The notes beneath the pieces were generated by a model. The model had not been told where the DNA came from and made no database searches. It saw only the letters and a list, made by a program, of their open reading frames with translations. A stretch of DNA of 64,000 bases from Oscarella lobularis. Lineage: Eukaryota > Porifera > Homoscleromorpha > Homosclerophorida > Oscarellidae. Below, one piece after another: positions 48,001 to 61,209 of the stretch. A program made the translations under genes and the position numbers. Numbering within the stretch: position 1 is the first letter of the stretch; every line of letters begins with the position of its first letter. Where the stretch lies: NCBI RefSeq assembly GCF_947507565.1, contig NC_089192.1:620001-684000 (forward strand), in the 5' to 3' direction.

Positions 48001-49194
48001 GTCCTGGGACAATTTGTCCTGGGACAATTTGTCCTGGGGACAATTTGTCCTGGGGACAATTTGTTCTGGGACAATTTGTCTTGGGACAATTTGTACTGGG
48101 GACAATTTGTCCCCAGGACAATTTGTCCTCGGGACAAATTGTCCTGGGACAATTTGTCTTACGACAATTTGTTCTGGGACAATTTGTCCTGGGACAATTT
48201 GTCCTAGGACAATTTATCCTGGGGACAATTTGTCCTGGAACAATTTGTCCTGGGACAATTTGTCCTGGGGCCAATTTGTCCTGGGGACAATTTGTCCCCA
48301 GGACAAATTGTCCTGGCACAATTTGTCCTGGGACAATTTGTCCTGGGACAATTTGTCCTTGGACAATTTGTCCTGGGGACAATTTGTCCTTGGGACAATT
48401 TCTCCTGGGACAATTTGTCCTGGGGACAATTTGTCCTTGGACAATTTGTCCTGGGACAATTTGTTCTGGGGACAATTTGTCCTGGGACAATTTGTCCTGG
48501 GACAATTTGTCCTGGGGACAATTTGTCCTGGGGACAATTTGTCCTGGGACAATTTGTCCTTGGGACAATTTGTCCTGGGACAATTTGTCCTGGGACAATT
48601 TGTTCTGGGGACAATTTGTCCTGGGGACAATTTGTCCTGGGACAATTTGTCCTGGGACAATTTGTCCTGGGGACAATTTGTCCTGGGGACAATTTGTCCT
48701 GGGACAATTTGTCCTTGGGACAATTTGTCCTGGGACAATTTGTCCTGGGACAATTTGTTCTGGGGACAATTTGTCCTGGGGACAATTTGTCCTGGGACAA
48801 TTTGTCCTGGGACAATTTGTCCTGGGGACAATTTGTCCTGGGACAATTTGTCCTGGGGACAATTTGTCCTGGGACAATTTGTTCTGGGGACAATTTGTCC
48901 TGGGGACAATTTGTCCTGGGACAATTTGTCCTAGGGACAATTTGTCCTGGGACAATTTGTCCTGGGACAATTTGTTCTGGGGACAATTTGTCCTGGGAAC
49001 AATTTGTCCCCAGGACAAATTTTCCTGGCACAATTTGTCCCGGGACAATTTGTCCTGGGACAATTTGTCCTGGGACAATTTGTCCTGGGACAATTTTTTC
49101 TGGGGACAATTTGTCCTGGGACAATTTGTCCTGGGACAATTTGTCCTGGGAGAATTTGTCTTGGGACAATTTTTCCTGGGACAATTTGTCCTGG
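39031..49194. repeat. Satellite B, block 7 (about 10 kb)
   Basis: The longest uninterrupted array of the 15/16-bp unit. Point variants (CTAAGACAATTTG, TTACGACAATTTG, GAGGCCAATTTG, and the inverted pair GTCCCCAGGACAAATTG) recur at intervals of several hundred bases, showing higher-order repeats. One, about 706 bp, is duplicated near 44.8-46.2 kb. All six reading frames of the unit are stop-free, so the many long open frames are artefacts. Confidence 0.96.
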
Positions 49195-49708
49195 AAATTC
49201 TAAATTAATTCAGAATAAATTCTGCATTTATTCTGCATTAATTCAGAATTAATTCTGCATTTATTCAGAAGTAATTCTGCATTAATTAAGAATAAGTTCT
49301 GCATTAATTCAGAATAAATTCTGCATTAATCTACAATAATTTCTGCATTAATTCAGAATAAATTCTGCATTAATCCATTATAAATTCTTCGTTAATTCAG
49401 AATTAATTCTTCAATAATTCAGAATAAATTCTGCATTAATTCAGAATTAATTCTGAATTAATGCAGAATTTATTCTAAATTAATGCAGAATTTATTTTGA
49501 AATAATGCAGAATTGATTCTGAATTAATGCAGGTTTTATTCTGAATTAATGCTGAATTTATTCTGAATTAATGCAGAATAAATTCTTCATTAATTCTTCA
49601 TTAATTCTACATTAATTCAGTATAAATTCTGAATTAATTCAGAATAAATTCTGAATTAATTCAGAATAAATCCTGCATTAAGTCAGAATAAATTCTGTGT
49701 TTATTCAG
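49195..49708. repeat. Satellite F, block 1 (about 22-bp AT-rich)
   Basis: Units around AATTCAGAATAAATTCTGCA, about 22 bp, with CAGAAT-AA-ATTCTG forming an inverted repeat. Part of this block (about 49440-49570) reads in the opposite sense (TGCAGAATTTATTCTG). The last 120 bases before the island are shared with blocks 3 and 5. Confidence 0.93.
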
Positions 49709-50071
49709 AGAATGTGAGATTTTTTCGCGATGTTTTAGCGCGCGTTACACTCGAAAAGCCCTGCTCGTCGTTCGTCTCCTGTGCATCGCTTAGCGAGCGA
49801 GTTTGAGGTTCTTGATCGACTTCTTGTCGTGTTCCGTCACGTTCTGAACGGTTATTGCTAAGTTTTTCGTCGTCATGGCGTTTCGGGGTGTACGAGCGAT
49901 CTTTTAGAACGATCGCCGACGTATCGTCGACTCACGACGGAGCGCCTGTCGTTTTCTTCACCTTACATACGATCATGGATGCTTCATGGCAGCGTAGCTC
50001 TCGTAAAGAATATAGAATGTTGAAAAGAAAGCTGAAGCACCTTGTCTACGTAAGTTCACGATCTTTTATTC
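49709..50071 (+). other. Island copy 1: promoter-like region plus INO80E-like first exon
   Basis: Non-repetitive, CpG-containing sequence of about 363 bases bounded on both sides by satellite F. The 5' part (GCGCGCGTTACACTCG) is promoter-like. A short upstream frame, MAFRGVRAIF, precedes the main start. The sequence is almost identical to the islands at 55272 and 59261. Confidence 0.8.
49975..50049 (+). CDS. INO80E: INO80 complex subunit E-like first coding exon, copy 1
   Basis: ATG at 49975 opens 25 codons, MDASWQRSSRKEYRMLKRKL then KHLVY, ending exactly at a consensus donor TAC/GTAAGT. KEYRMLKRKLKHLVY aligns with the conserved N-terminal coiled-coil start of INO80E (human K-KYRNLKRKLKFLIY, from memory), with about two thirds identity. 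INO80E is a small subunit of the INO80 chromatin-remodelling complex. The next exon, expected to begin with the E-x-E-C-F-Q-E-E type block, is not in the window. A longer open frame that starts upstream and reads through the donor is rejected, since the splice-bounded frame has the family match. Confidence 0.6.
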
Positions 50072-50719
50072 CGCATTAATTCAGAATTAATTCTGTATTT
50101 ATTCAGAATTAATTCTGCATTAATTCAGAATAAATTCTGCATTAATTCATAATAAAATCCGCATTTTTTCTGCATTAATTCAGAATTAATTCTGCATTTA
50201 TTCAGAATAAATTCTGAATTAATTCTGCAATTATTCAGAATTAATTTTGCATTAATTCAGAATAAATTCTGCATTAATTCAGAATAAATTCTGCATTAAT
50301 TCAGAATAACTTCTGCATTCATTCAGAATAAATGCTGCATTAATTCAGAATAAATTCTGCATTAATTCAGAATAAATTCTGCATTAATTCAGAATAAATT
50401 CCGCATTAATTCAGAATAAATTCTGCATTTTTTCTGCATTAATTCTGCATTAATTCAGAATAAATTCTGCATTAATTCAGAATAAATTCTGAATTAATTC
50501 TGCATTAATTAAGAATTAATTCTGCATTTATTCAGAATTAATTTTGCATTCATTCAGAATAAATTCTGCATTAATTCCGAATAAATTCTGCATTAATTCA
50601 GAATAAATTCTGCATTAATTCAGATTAAATTCCGCATTTTTTCTGCATTAATTCAGAATTAATTCTGCATTTATTTAATTCTGCATTTATTCAGAATTAA
50701 ATCTGCATTTATTCAGAAT
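50072..50719. repeat. Satellite F, block 2
   Basis: 22-bp AT-rich units following island copy 1. It ends with TTATTCAGAATTTGTCCTGG, a junction to satellite B that recurs at 56640 and 61204. Confidence 0.93.
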
Positions 50720-53700
50720 TTGTCCTGGGGACAATTTGTCCCCAGGACAAATTGTCTTGGGACAAATTGTCCTGGGACAATTTGTCCTGGGACAATTTGT
50801 CTTGGGGACAATTTGTCCTGGGGACATTTTGTCCTGGGACAATTTGTCCTGGGACAATTTGTCCTGGGGACAATTTGTCCTGGGACAATTTGTCCTGGGG
50901 CCAATTTGTCCTGGGGACAATTTGTCCTGGGGACAATTTGTCCCCAGGACAAATTGTCCTGGGACAATTTGTTCTGGGGACAATTTGTCCTGGGGACAAT
51001 TTGTCCTGGGACAATTTGTTCTGTGGACAATTTGTCCTGGGACAATTTGTCCTGGGACAATTTGTCCTGGGACAATTTGTCCTGGGGACAATTTGTCCTG
51101 GGACAATTTGTCCTGGGGCCAATTTGTCCTGGGGACAATTTGTCCCCAGGACAAATTGTCCTGGCACAATTTGTCCTGGGACAATTTGTCCTGGGACAAT
51201 TTGTCCTGGGGACAATTTGTCCTGGGGACAATTTGTCCTGGGACAATTTGTCCCCAGGACAAATTGTCCTAAGACAATTTGTCCTGGGAGAATTTTTCCT
51301 GGGACAATTTGTCCTGGGGACAATTGGTCTTGGGGACAATTTGTCCTGGGACAATTTGTCCTGGGACAATTTCTCCTGGGACAATTTGTCCTGGGACAAT
51401 TTGTCCTATGGACAATTTGTCCTGGGACAATTTGTCCTGGGACAATTTGTTCTGGGGACAATTTGTCCTGGGGACAATTTGTCCTGGGACAATTTGTCCT
51501 GGGACAATTTGTCCTGGGACAATTTGTCCTGGGGACAATTTGTCCTGGGACAATTTGTCCTGGGGACAATTTGTCTTGGGGACAATTTGTCTTGGGAGAA
51601 TTTGTCCTGGGGACAATTTGTCCCCAGGACAATTTGTCCTCGGCACAAATTGTCCTAGGACAATTTGTCTTACGACAATTTGTCCTGGGACAATTTGTCC
51701 TGGGACAATTTGTCCTAGGACAATTTGTCCTGGGACAATTTGTCCTGGGGACAATTTGTCCTGGGACAATTTGTCCTAAGACAATTTGTCCTGGGAGAAT
51801 TTGTCCTCGGAATATTTGTCCTGGGGACAATTTGTCTTGGGGACAATTTATCCTGGGACAATTTGTCCTGGGACAATTTCTCCTGGGACAATTTTTCCTG
51901 GGGACAATTTGTCCTGGGACAATTTGTCCTGGGGACAATTTGTCCTGGGACAATTTGTCCTGGGACAATTTGTCCTGGGACAATTTGTCCTGGGACAATT
52001 TGTCCTGGGGACAATTTGTCCTGGGGACAATTTGTCTTGGGACAATTTGTCCTGGGGACAATTTGTCCAGGGACAATTTGTCCTCGGGACAATTTTTCCT
52101 GGGACAATTTGTCCTGGGACAATTTGTCCTGGGACAATTTGTCCTGGGGACAATTTGTCCTGGGACAATTTGTCCTAAGACAATTTGTCCTGGGACAATT
52201 TTTCCTGGGACAATTTGTCCTGGGGACAATTTGTCTTGGGGACAATTTGTCCTGGGACAATTTGTCCTGGGACAATTTCTCCTGGGACAATTTTTCCTGG
52301 GACAATTTGTCCTGGGGCCAATTTGTCCTGGGGACAATTTTTCCTGGGGAGAAATTGTCCTGGCACAATTTGTCCTGGGACAATTTGTCCTGGGACAATT
52401 TGTCCTGGGACAATTTGTCCTGGGGGCAATTTGTCCTGGGGACAATTTGTCCTGGGACAATTTGTCCTGGGGACAATTTGTCCTGGGACAATTTGTCCTG
52501 GGACAATTTGTTCTGGAGACAATTTGTCCTGGGACAATTGTCCTGCGACAATTTGTCCTGGGACAATTTGTCCTGGGACAATTTGTCCGGGGACAATTTG
52601 TCGTGGGCAATTTTTCCTGGGACAATTTTTCCTGGGACAATTTGTCCTGGGACAATTTGTCCTGGGACAATTTGTCCTGGGACAATTTGTCCTGAGGACA
52701 ATTTGTCCTGGGACAATTTGTCCTGGGACAATTTGTCCTGGGACAATTTGTCCTATGGACAATTTGTCATGGGACAATTTGTCCTGGGACAATTTGTCCT
52801 GGGGACAATTTGTCCTGGGACAATTTGTCCTAAGACAATTTGTCCTGGGAGAATTTGTCCTCGGAATATTTGTCCTGGGGACAATTGGTCTTGGGGACAA
52901 TTTGTCCTGGGACAATTTGTCCTGGGACAATTTCTCCTGGGACAATTTGTCCTGGGACAATTTGTCCTATGGACAATTTGTCCTGGGACAATTTGTCCTG
53001 GGACAATTTGTTCTGGGGACAATTTGTCCTGGGGACAATTTGTCCTGGGACAATTTGTCCTGGGACAATTTGTCCTGGGACAATTTGTCCTGGGACAATT
53101 TGTCCTGGGGACAATTTGTCCTGGGACAATTTGTCCTGGGGACAATTTGTCTTGGGGACAATTTGTCTTGGGAGAATTTGTCCCCAGGACAATTTGTCCC
53201 CAGGACAATTTGTCCTCGGCACAAATTGTCCTGGGACAATTTGTCTTACGACAATTTGTCCTGGGACAATTTGTCCTGGGACAATTTGTCCTAGGACAAT
53301 TTGCCCTGGGACAATTTGTCCTGGGGACAATTTGTCCTGGGACAATTTGTCCTAAGACAATTTGTCCTGGGAGAATTTGTCCTCGGAATATTTGTCCTGG
53401 GGACAATTTGTCTTGGGGACAATTTGTCCTGGGACAATTTGTCCTGGGACAATTTCTCCTGGGACAATTTTTCCTGGGGACAATTTGTCCTGGGACAATT
53501 TGTCCTGGGGACAATTTGTCCTGGGACAATTTGTCCTGGGACAATTTGTCCTGGGACAATTTGTCCTGGGACAATTTGTCCTGGGGACAATTTGTCCTGG
53601 GGACAATTTGTCTTAGGACAATTTGTCCTGGGGACAATTTGTCCAGGGACAATTTGTTCTGGGGACAATTTGTCCTGGGACAATTTGTCCTGTGACAATT

Positions 53701-54439
53701 TGTCCTGGGGACAATTTTTCCTGGGACAATTTGTCCTGGGACAATTTGTCCTGGGACAATTTGTCCTGGGGACAATTTGTCCTGGGACAATTTGTTCTAA
53801 GACAATTTGTCCTGGGACAATTTTTCCTGGGACAATTTGTCCTGGGGACAATTTGTCTTGGGGACAATTTGTCCTGGGACAATTTGTCCTGGGACAATTT
53901 CTCCTGGGACAATTTTTCCTGGGACAATTTGTCCTGGGGCCAATTTGTCCTGGGGACAATTTGTCCTGGGGACAAATTGTCCTGGCACAATTTGTCCTGG
54001 GACAATTTGTCCTGGGACAATTTGTCCTGGGACAATTTGTCCTGGGGGCAATTTGTCCTGGGGACAATTTGTCCTGGGACAATTTGTCCTGGGGACAATT
54101 TGTCCTGGGACAATTTGTCCTGGGACAATTTGTTCTGGAGACAATTTGTCCTGGGACAATTGTCCTGCGACAATTTGTCCTGGGACAATTTGTCCTGGGA
54201 CAATTTGTCCGGGGACAATTTGTCGTGGGCAATTTTTCCTGGGACAATTTTTCCTGGGACAATTTGTCCTGGGACAATTTGTCCTGGGACAATTTGTCCT
54301 GGGACAATTTGTCCTGAGGACAATTTGTCCTGGGACAATTTGTCCTGGGACAATTTGTCCTGGGACAATTTGTCCTATGGACAATTTGTCCTGGGACAAT
54401 TTGTCCTGGGACAATTTTTCCTGGGACAATTTGTCCTGG
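50720..54439. repeat. Satellite B, block 8
   Basis: 15/16-bp units with clear higher-order repeats. The marker CGTGGGCAATTTTTCCTGG recurs at about 52602 and 54223, so about 1.6 kb is duplicated within the block. It ends at TGTCCTGGAAATTCTAAATT, the same junction as at 49194 and 58428. Confidence 0.95.
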
Positions 54440-55271
54440 AAATTCTAAATTAATTCAGAATAAATTCTGCATTAATGCAGAATAAATTCTGCATTTATTC
54501 TGCATTAATTCAGAATTAATTCTCCATTTATTCAGAAGTAATTCTGCATTAATTAAGAATAAGTTCTGCATTAATTAAGAATAAGTTCTGCATTAATTCA
54601 GAATAAATTCTGCAATAATCTAGAATAATTTCTGCATTAATTCAGAATAAATTCTGCATTAATCCATTATAAATTCTGCGTTAATTCAGAATTAATTCTG
54701 CATTAATTCAGAATAAATTCTGCATTAATTCAGAATTAATTTTGCATTAATTCAGAATAAATTCTGCATTAATTCAGAATGAATTTGGTATTAATTCAGA
54801 ATAAATTCTGCAATAATTCAGAATAAATGCAGAATAAATTCTGTTTTAATTCAGAATAAATTCTGAATTAATTCAGAATAAATTCTGCATTTATTCAGAA
54901 TCAATTCTGCGTTAATTCAGAATTAATTCTGCATTAATTCAGAATAATTTCTGAATTAATTAGGAACAAATTCTGCATTAATTCAGAATAAATTCCGCAT
55001 TTATTATGCATTAATTCAGAATTAATTCTGTATTTATTCGGAATTAATTCTACATTATTTAAGAATAAATTCTGCATTAAGTCAGAATAATTTTTTCATT
55101 AATTCAGAATAAATTCCGATTTTATTCTTCAATAATTCAGAATTAATTCTGCTTTTATTCAGAATTAATTCTACATTAATTCAGTATAAATTCTGAATTA
55201 ATTCAGAATAAATTCTGAATTAATTCAGAATAAATCCTGCATTAAGTCAGAATAAATTCTGTGTTTATTCA
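54440..55271. repeat. Satellite F, block 3
   Basis: 22-bp AT-rich units. The whole block is nearly identical to block 5 (58429-59260), including the rare GAATTTGGTATTAATTC variant. Confidence 0.93.
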
Positions 55272-55635
55272 GAGAATGTGAGATTTTTTCGCGATGTTTT
55301 AGCGCGCGTTACACTCGAAAAGCCCTGCTCGTCGTTCGTCTCCTGTGCATCGCTTAGCGAGCGAGTTTGAGGTTCTTGATCGACTTCTTGTCGTGTTCCG
55401 TCACGTTCTGAACGGTTATTGCTAAGTTTTTCGTCGTCATGGCGTTTCGGGGTGTACGAGCGATCTTTTAGAACGATCGCCGACGTATCGTCGACTCACG
55501 ACGGAGCGCCTTTCGTTTTCTTCACCTTACATACGATCATGGATGCTTCATGGCAGCGTAGCTCTCGTAAAGAATATAGAATGTTGAAAAGAAAGCTGAA
55601 GCACCTTGTCTACGTAAGTTCACGATCTTTTATTC
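55272..55635 (+). other. Island copy 2
   Basis: Near-identical to copy 1. One visible difference is GCGCCTTTCG here against GCGCCTGTCG in copies 1 and 3. It is flanked by satellite F on both sides. Confidence 0.8.
55539..55613 (+). CDS. INO80E: INO80E-like first coding exon, copy 2
   Basis: The same 25 codons and the same TAC/GTAAGT donor as copy 1, 5,564 bases downstream of it. No change in the exon is visible, so this copy could still serve as a functional alternative first exon. Confidence 0.6.
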
Positions 55636-56644
55636 CGCATTAATTCAGAATTAATTCTGTATTTATTCAGAATTAATTCTGCATTAATTCAGAATAAATT
55701 CTGCATTAATTCAGAATAAATTCTGCATTTATTCAGAATAAATTCTGAATTAATTCTGCATTAATTCAGAATAAATTTCGCATTTATTCTGCATTAATTC
55801 AGAATTAATTCTGCATTTATTCAGAATAAATTCTGCATTAATTCAGAATAAATTCTGCATTAATTCAGAATTAATTCTGAATTAATTCAGAATAAATGCT
55901 ACATTTATTCAGAATAAATTCTGCATTAATTCAGAATAAGTTCTGCATTAATTCAGAATAAATTCTGCATTAATTCAGAATAAATTCCGCATTTATTCAG
56001 AATAAATTCTGCATAAGTTCTGCATTAATTCAGAATAAATTCTGCATTAATTCAGAATAAATTCCGCATTTATTCAGAATAAATTCTGAATTAATTCTAC
56101 AGACATTAATTCAGAATAAATTTCGCATTTATTCTGCATTAATTCAGAATCAATTCTGCATTTATTCAGAATAAATTCTGCATTAATTCAGAATAAATTC
56201 TGCATTAATTCAGAATTAATTCTGAATTAATTCAGAATAAATGCTACATTTATTCAGAATAAATTCTGCATTAATTCAGAATAAGTTCTGCATTAATTCA
56301 GAATAAATTCTGCATTAATTCAGAATAAATTCCGCATTTATTCAGAATAAATTCGGCATTAGTTCCGAATAAATTCTGCATTAATTCAGAATAAATTCTG
56401 CATTAATTCAGAATTAATTCTGAATTAATTCAGAATAAATGCTACATTTATTCAGAGTAAATTCTGCATTAATTCAGAATAAGTTCTGCATTAATTCAGA
56501 ATAAATTCTGCATTAATTCAGAATAAATTCCGCATTTGTTCAGAATAAATTCGGCATTAGTTCCGAATAAATTCTGCATTAATGCAGAATAAATTCTGCA
56601 TTAATTCCGAATTAATTCTGAATTAATTCTGCATTTATTCAGAA
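55636..56644. repeat. Satellite F, block 4
   Basis: 22-bp AT-rich units with an internal higher-order repeat of roughly 300-370 bp (marker GAATAAATGCTACATTTATT, seen near 55890, 56230 and 56415). Confidence 0.92.
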
Positions 56645-58428
56645 TTTGTCCTGGGGACAATTTGTCCTGGGACAATTTGTCCTAAGACAATTTGTCCTGG
56701 GAGAATTTGTCCTGGGACAATTTGTCCTGGGGACAATTTGTCGTGGGACAATTTGTCCTGGGACAATTTGTCCTGGGGACAATTTGTCCTTGGGACAATT
56801 TGTCCTGGGACAATTTGTCCTGGGGACAATTTGTCCTGGGGACAATTTGTCCTGGGACAATTTGTCCTGGGACAATTTGTCCTGGGACAATTTGTCCTGG
56901 GACAATTTGTCCTGGGACAATTTTTCCTGGGACAATTTGTCCTAGGACAATTTGTCCTGGGACAATTTGTCCTGGGACAATTTGTCCTGGGGACAATTTG
57001 CCCTGGGGACAATTTGTCCTGGGACAATTTGTCCTGGGGACAATTTGTCCTGGGCAATTTGTCCTGGGACAATTTGTCCTGGGGACAATTTGTCCTGGGA
57101 CAATTTGTCTTGGGGACAATTTGTCCTGGGACAATTTGTCCTCGGACAATTTGTCCTGGGGACAATTTGTCCTGGGGACAATTTGTCCTGGGACAATTTG
57201 TCCTGGGGACAATTTGTCCTGGGACAATTTGTCCTGGGACAATTTGTTCTGGGGACAATTTGTCCTGGGGACAATTTGTCCTGGGACAATTTGTCCTGGG
57301 GACAATTTGTCCTGGGACAATTTGTCCTGGGACAATTTGTTCTGCAGACAATTTGTCCTGGGACAATTGTCCTGCGACAATTTGTCCTCGGACAATTTGT
57401 CCTGGGACAATTTGTCCGGGGACAATTTGTCCTGGGCAATTTTTCCTGGGACAATTTTTCCTGGGACAATTTGTCCTGGGACAATTTGTCCTGGGACAAT
57501 TTGTCCTGGGACAATTTGTCCTGAGGACAATTTGTCCTGGGACAATTTGTCCTGGGACAATTTGTCCTGGGACAATTTGTCCTATGGACAATTCGTCTTG
57601 GAAAAAATTTGTCCTGGGACAATTTGTTCTGGGGACAATTTGTCCTGGGGACAATTTGTCCTGGGACAATTTGTCCTGGGACAATTTGTCCTGGGACAAT
57701 TTGTCCTGGGACAATTTGTCCTGGGGACAATTTGTCCTGGGACAATTTGTCCTGGGGACAATTTGTCTTGGGGACAATTTGTCTTGGGAGAATTTGTCCT
57801 GGGGACATTTTGTGCCCAGGACAATTTGTCCTCGGGACAAATTGTCCTGGGACAATTTGTCTTACGGCAATTTGTCCTGGGACAATTTGTCCTGGGACAA
57901 TTTGTCCTAGGACAATTTGTCCTGGGACAATTTGTCCTGGGGACAATTTGTCCTGGGACAATTTGTCCTAAGACAATTTGTCCTGGGAGAATTTGTCCTG
58001 GGACAATTTGTCTTGGGACAATTTGTCCTGGGGACAATTTGTCCAGGGACAATTTGTTCTGGGGACAATTTGTCCTGGGACAATTTCTCTTGGGACAATT
58101 TGTCCTGCGGACAATTTGTCCAGGGACAATTTGTTCTGGGGACAATTTGTCCTGGGACAATTTGTCCTGGGACAATTTGTCCTGGGGACAATTTTTCCTG
58201 GGACAATTTGTCCTGGGACAATTTGTCCTGGGACAATTTGTCCTGGGGACAATTTGTCCTGGGACAATTTGTCCTAAGACAATTTTTCCTGGGACAATTT
58301 GTCCTGGGACAATTTGTCCTGGGACAATTTGTCCTGGGACAATTTGTCCTGGGACAATTTGTCCTATGGACAATTTGTCCTGGGACAATTTGTCCTGGGA
58401 CAATTTTTCCTGGGACAATTTGTCCTGG
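56645..58428. repeat. Satellite B, block 9
   Basis: 15/16-bp units, shorter than block 8 and sharing its marker variants and both end junctions. Confidence 0.95.
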
Positions 58429-59260
58429 AAATTCTAAATTAATTCAGAATAAATTCTGCATTAATGCAGAATAAATTCTGCATTTATTCTGCATTAATTC
58501 AGAATTAATTCTGCATTTATTCAGAAGTAATTCTGCATTAATTAAGAATAAGTTCTGCATTAATTAAGAATAAGTTCTGCATTAATTCAGAATAAATTCT
58601 GCAATAATCTAGAATAATTTCTGCATTAATTCAGAATAAATTCTGCATTAATCCATTATAAATTCTGCGTTAATTCAGAATTAATTCTGCATTAATTCAG
58701 AATAAATTCTGCATTAATTCAGAATTAATTTTGCATTAATTCAGAATAAATTCTGCATTAATTCAGAATGAATTTGGTATTAATTCAGAATAAATTCTGC
58801 AATAATTCAGAATAAATGCAGAATAAATTCTGTTTTAATTCAGAATAAATTCTGAATTAATTCAGAATAAATTCTGCATTTATTCAGAATCAATTCTGCG
58901 TTAATTCAGAATTAATTCTGCATTAATTCAGAATAATTTCTGAATTAATTAGGAACAAATTCTGCATTAATTCAGAATAAATTCCGCATTTATTATGCAT
59001 TAATTCAGAATTAATTCTGCATTTATTCGGAATTAATTCTACATTATTTAAGAATAAATTCTGCATTAAGTCAGAATAATTTTTTCATTAATTCAGAATA
59101 AATTCCGATTTTATTCTTCAATAATTCAGAATTAATTCTGCTTTTATTCAGAATTAATTCTACATTAATTCAGTATAAATTCTGAATTAATTCAGAATAA
59201 ATTCTGAATTAATTCAGAATAAATCCTGCATTAAGTCAGAATAAATTCTGTGTTTATTCA
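58429..59260. repeat. Satellite F, block 5
   Basis: Near-identical copy of block 3, 3,989 bases further on. Confidence 0.93.
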
Positions 59261-59624
59261 GAGAATGTGAGATTTTTTCGCGATGTTTTAGCGCGCGTTA
59301 CACTCGAAAAGCCCTGCTCGTCGTTCGTCTCCTGTGCATCGCTTAGCGAGCGAGTTTGAGGTTCTTGATCGACTTCTTGTCGTGTTCCGTCACGTTCTGA
59401 ACGGTTATTGCTAAGTTTTTCGTCGTCATGGCGTTTCGGGGTGTACGAGCGATCTTTTAGAACGATCGCCGACGTATCGTCGACTCACGACGGAGCGCCT
59501 GTCGTTTTCTTCACCTTACATACGATCATGGATGCTTCATGGCAGCGTAGCTCTCGTAAAGAATATAGAATGTTGAAAAGAAAGCTGAAGCACCTTGTCT
59601 ACGTAAGTTCACGATCTTTTATTC
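59261..59624 (+). other. Island copy 3
   Basis: As copy 1, with no difference seen by eye. It lies 3,989 bases from copy 2. Confidence 0.8.
59528..59602 (+). CDS. INO80E: INO80E-like first coding exon, copy 3
   Basis: The same 25-codon exon and donor as copies 1 and 2. As the copy nearest the right edge, it is the closest to any downstream exons, which must lie more than 4.4 kb away across satellites F and B. Confidence 0.6.
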
Positions 59625-61209
59625 CGCATTAATTCAGAATTAATTCTGTATTTATTCAGAATTAATTCTGCATTAATTCAGAATAAATTCTGCATTAATT
59701 CATAATAAAATCCGCATTTTTTCTGCATTAATTCAGAATTAATTCTGCATTTATTCAGAATAAATTCTGAATTAATTCTGCATTAATTCAGAATAAATTT
59801 CGCATTTATTCTGCATTAATTCAGAATTAATTCTGCATTTATTCAGAATAAATTCTGCATTAATTCAGAATAAATTCTGAATTAATTCAGAATTAATTCT
59901 GAATTAATTCAAAATAAATGCTACATTTATTCAGAATAAATTCTGCATTAATTCAGAATAAGTTCTGCATTAATTCAGAATAAATTCTGCATTAATTCAG
60001 AATAAATTCCGCATTTATTCAGAATAAATTCTGCATAAGTTCTGCATTAATTCAGAATAAATTCTGCATTAATTCAGAATAAATTCCGCATTTATTCAGA
60101 ATAAATTCTGAATTAATTCTACAGACATTAATTCAGAATAAATTTCGCATTTATTCTGCATTAATTCAGAATTAATTCTGCATTTATTCAGATTAAATTC
60201 TGCATTAATTCAGAATAAATTCTGCATTAATTCAGAATTAATTCTGAATTAATTCAGAATAAATGCTACATTTATTCAGAATAAATTCTGCATTAATTCA
60301 GAATAAGTTCTGCATTAATTCAGAATAAATTCTGCATTAATTCAGAATAAATTCCGCATTTATTCAGAATAAATTCGGCATTAGTTCCGAATAAATTCTG
60401 CATTAATTCAGAATAAATTCTGCATTAATTCAGAATTAATTCTGAATTAATTCAGAATAAATGCTACATTTATTCAGAATAAATTCTGCATTAATTCAGA
60501 ATAAGTTCTGCATTAATTCAGAATAAATTCTGCATTAATTCAGAATAAATTCCGCATTTATTCAGAATAAATTCTGCATAAGTTCTGCATTAATTCAGAA
60601 TAAATTCTGCATTAATTCAGAATAAATTCCGCATTTATTCAGAATAAATTCTGAATTAATTCTACAGACATTAATTCAGAATAAATTTCGCATTTATTCT
60701 GCATTAATTCAGAATTAATTCTGCATTTATTCAGATTAAATTCTGCATTAATTCAGAATAAATTCTGCATTAATTCAGAATTAATTCTGAATTAATTCAG
60801 AATAAATGCTACATTTATTCAGAATAAATTCTGCATTAATTCAGAATAAGTTCTGCATTAATTCAGAATAAATTCTGCATTAATTCAGAATAAATTCCGC
60901 ATTTATTCAGAATAAATTCGGCATTAGTTCCGAATAAATTCTGCATTAATTCAGAATAAATTCTGCATTAATTCAGAATTAATTCTGAATTAATTCAGAA
61001 TAAATGCTACATTTATTCAGAGTAAATTCTGCATTAATTCAGAATAAGTTCTGCATTAATTCAGAATAAATTCTGCATTAATTCAGAATAAATTCCGCAT
61101 TTGTTCAGAATAAATTCGGCATTAGTTCCGAATAAATTCTGCATTAATTCAGAATAAATTCTGCATTAATTCCGAATTAATTCTGAATTAATTCTGCATT
61201 TATTCAGAA
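59625..61209. repeat. Satellite F, block 6
   Basis: 22-bp AT-rich units with higher-order repeats. The marker TTCTACAGACATTAATTCAG occurs at about 60117 and 60660, a period of about 543 bp, longer than in block 4. Confidence 0.92.

Noticed and set aside
49855..50079. 74-codon open frame (MLSFSSSW..) in each island
   Set aside because: It opens upstream in the same frame and reads through the GTAAGT donor into satellite. The internal ATG with the splice-bounded exon has the family match.
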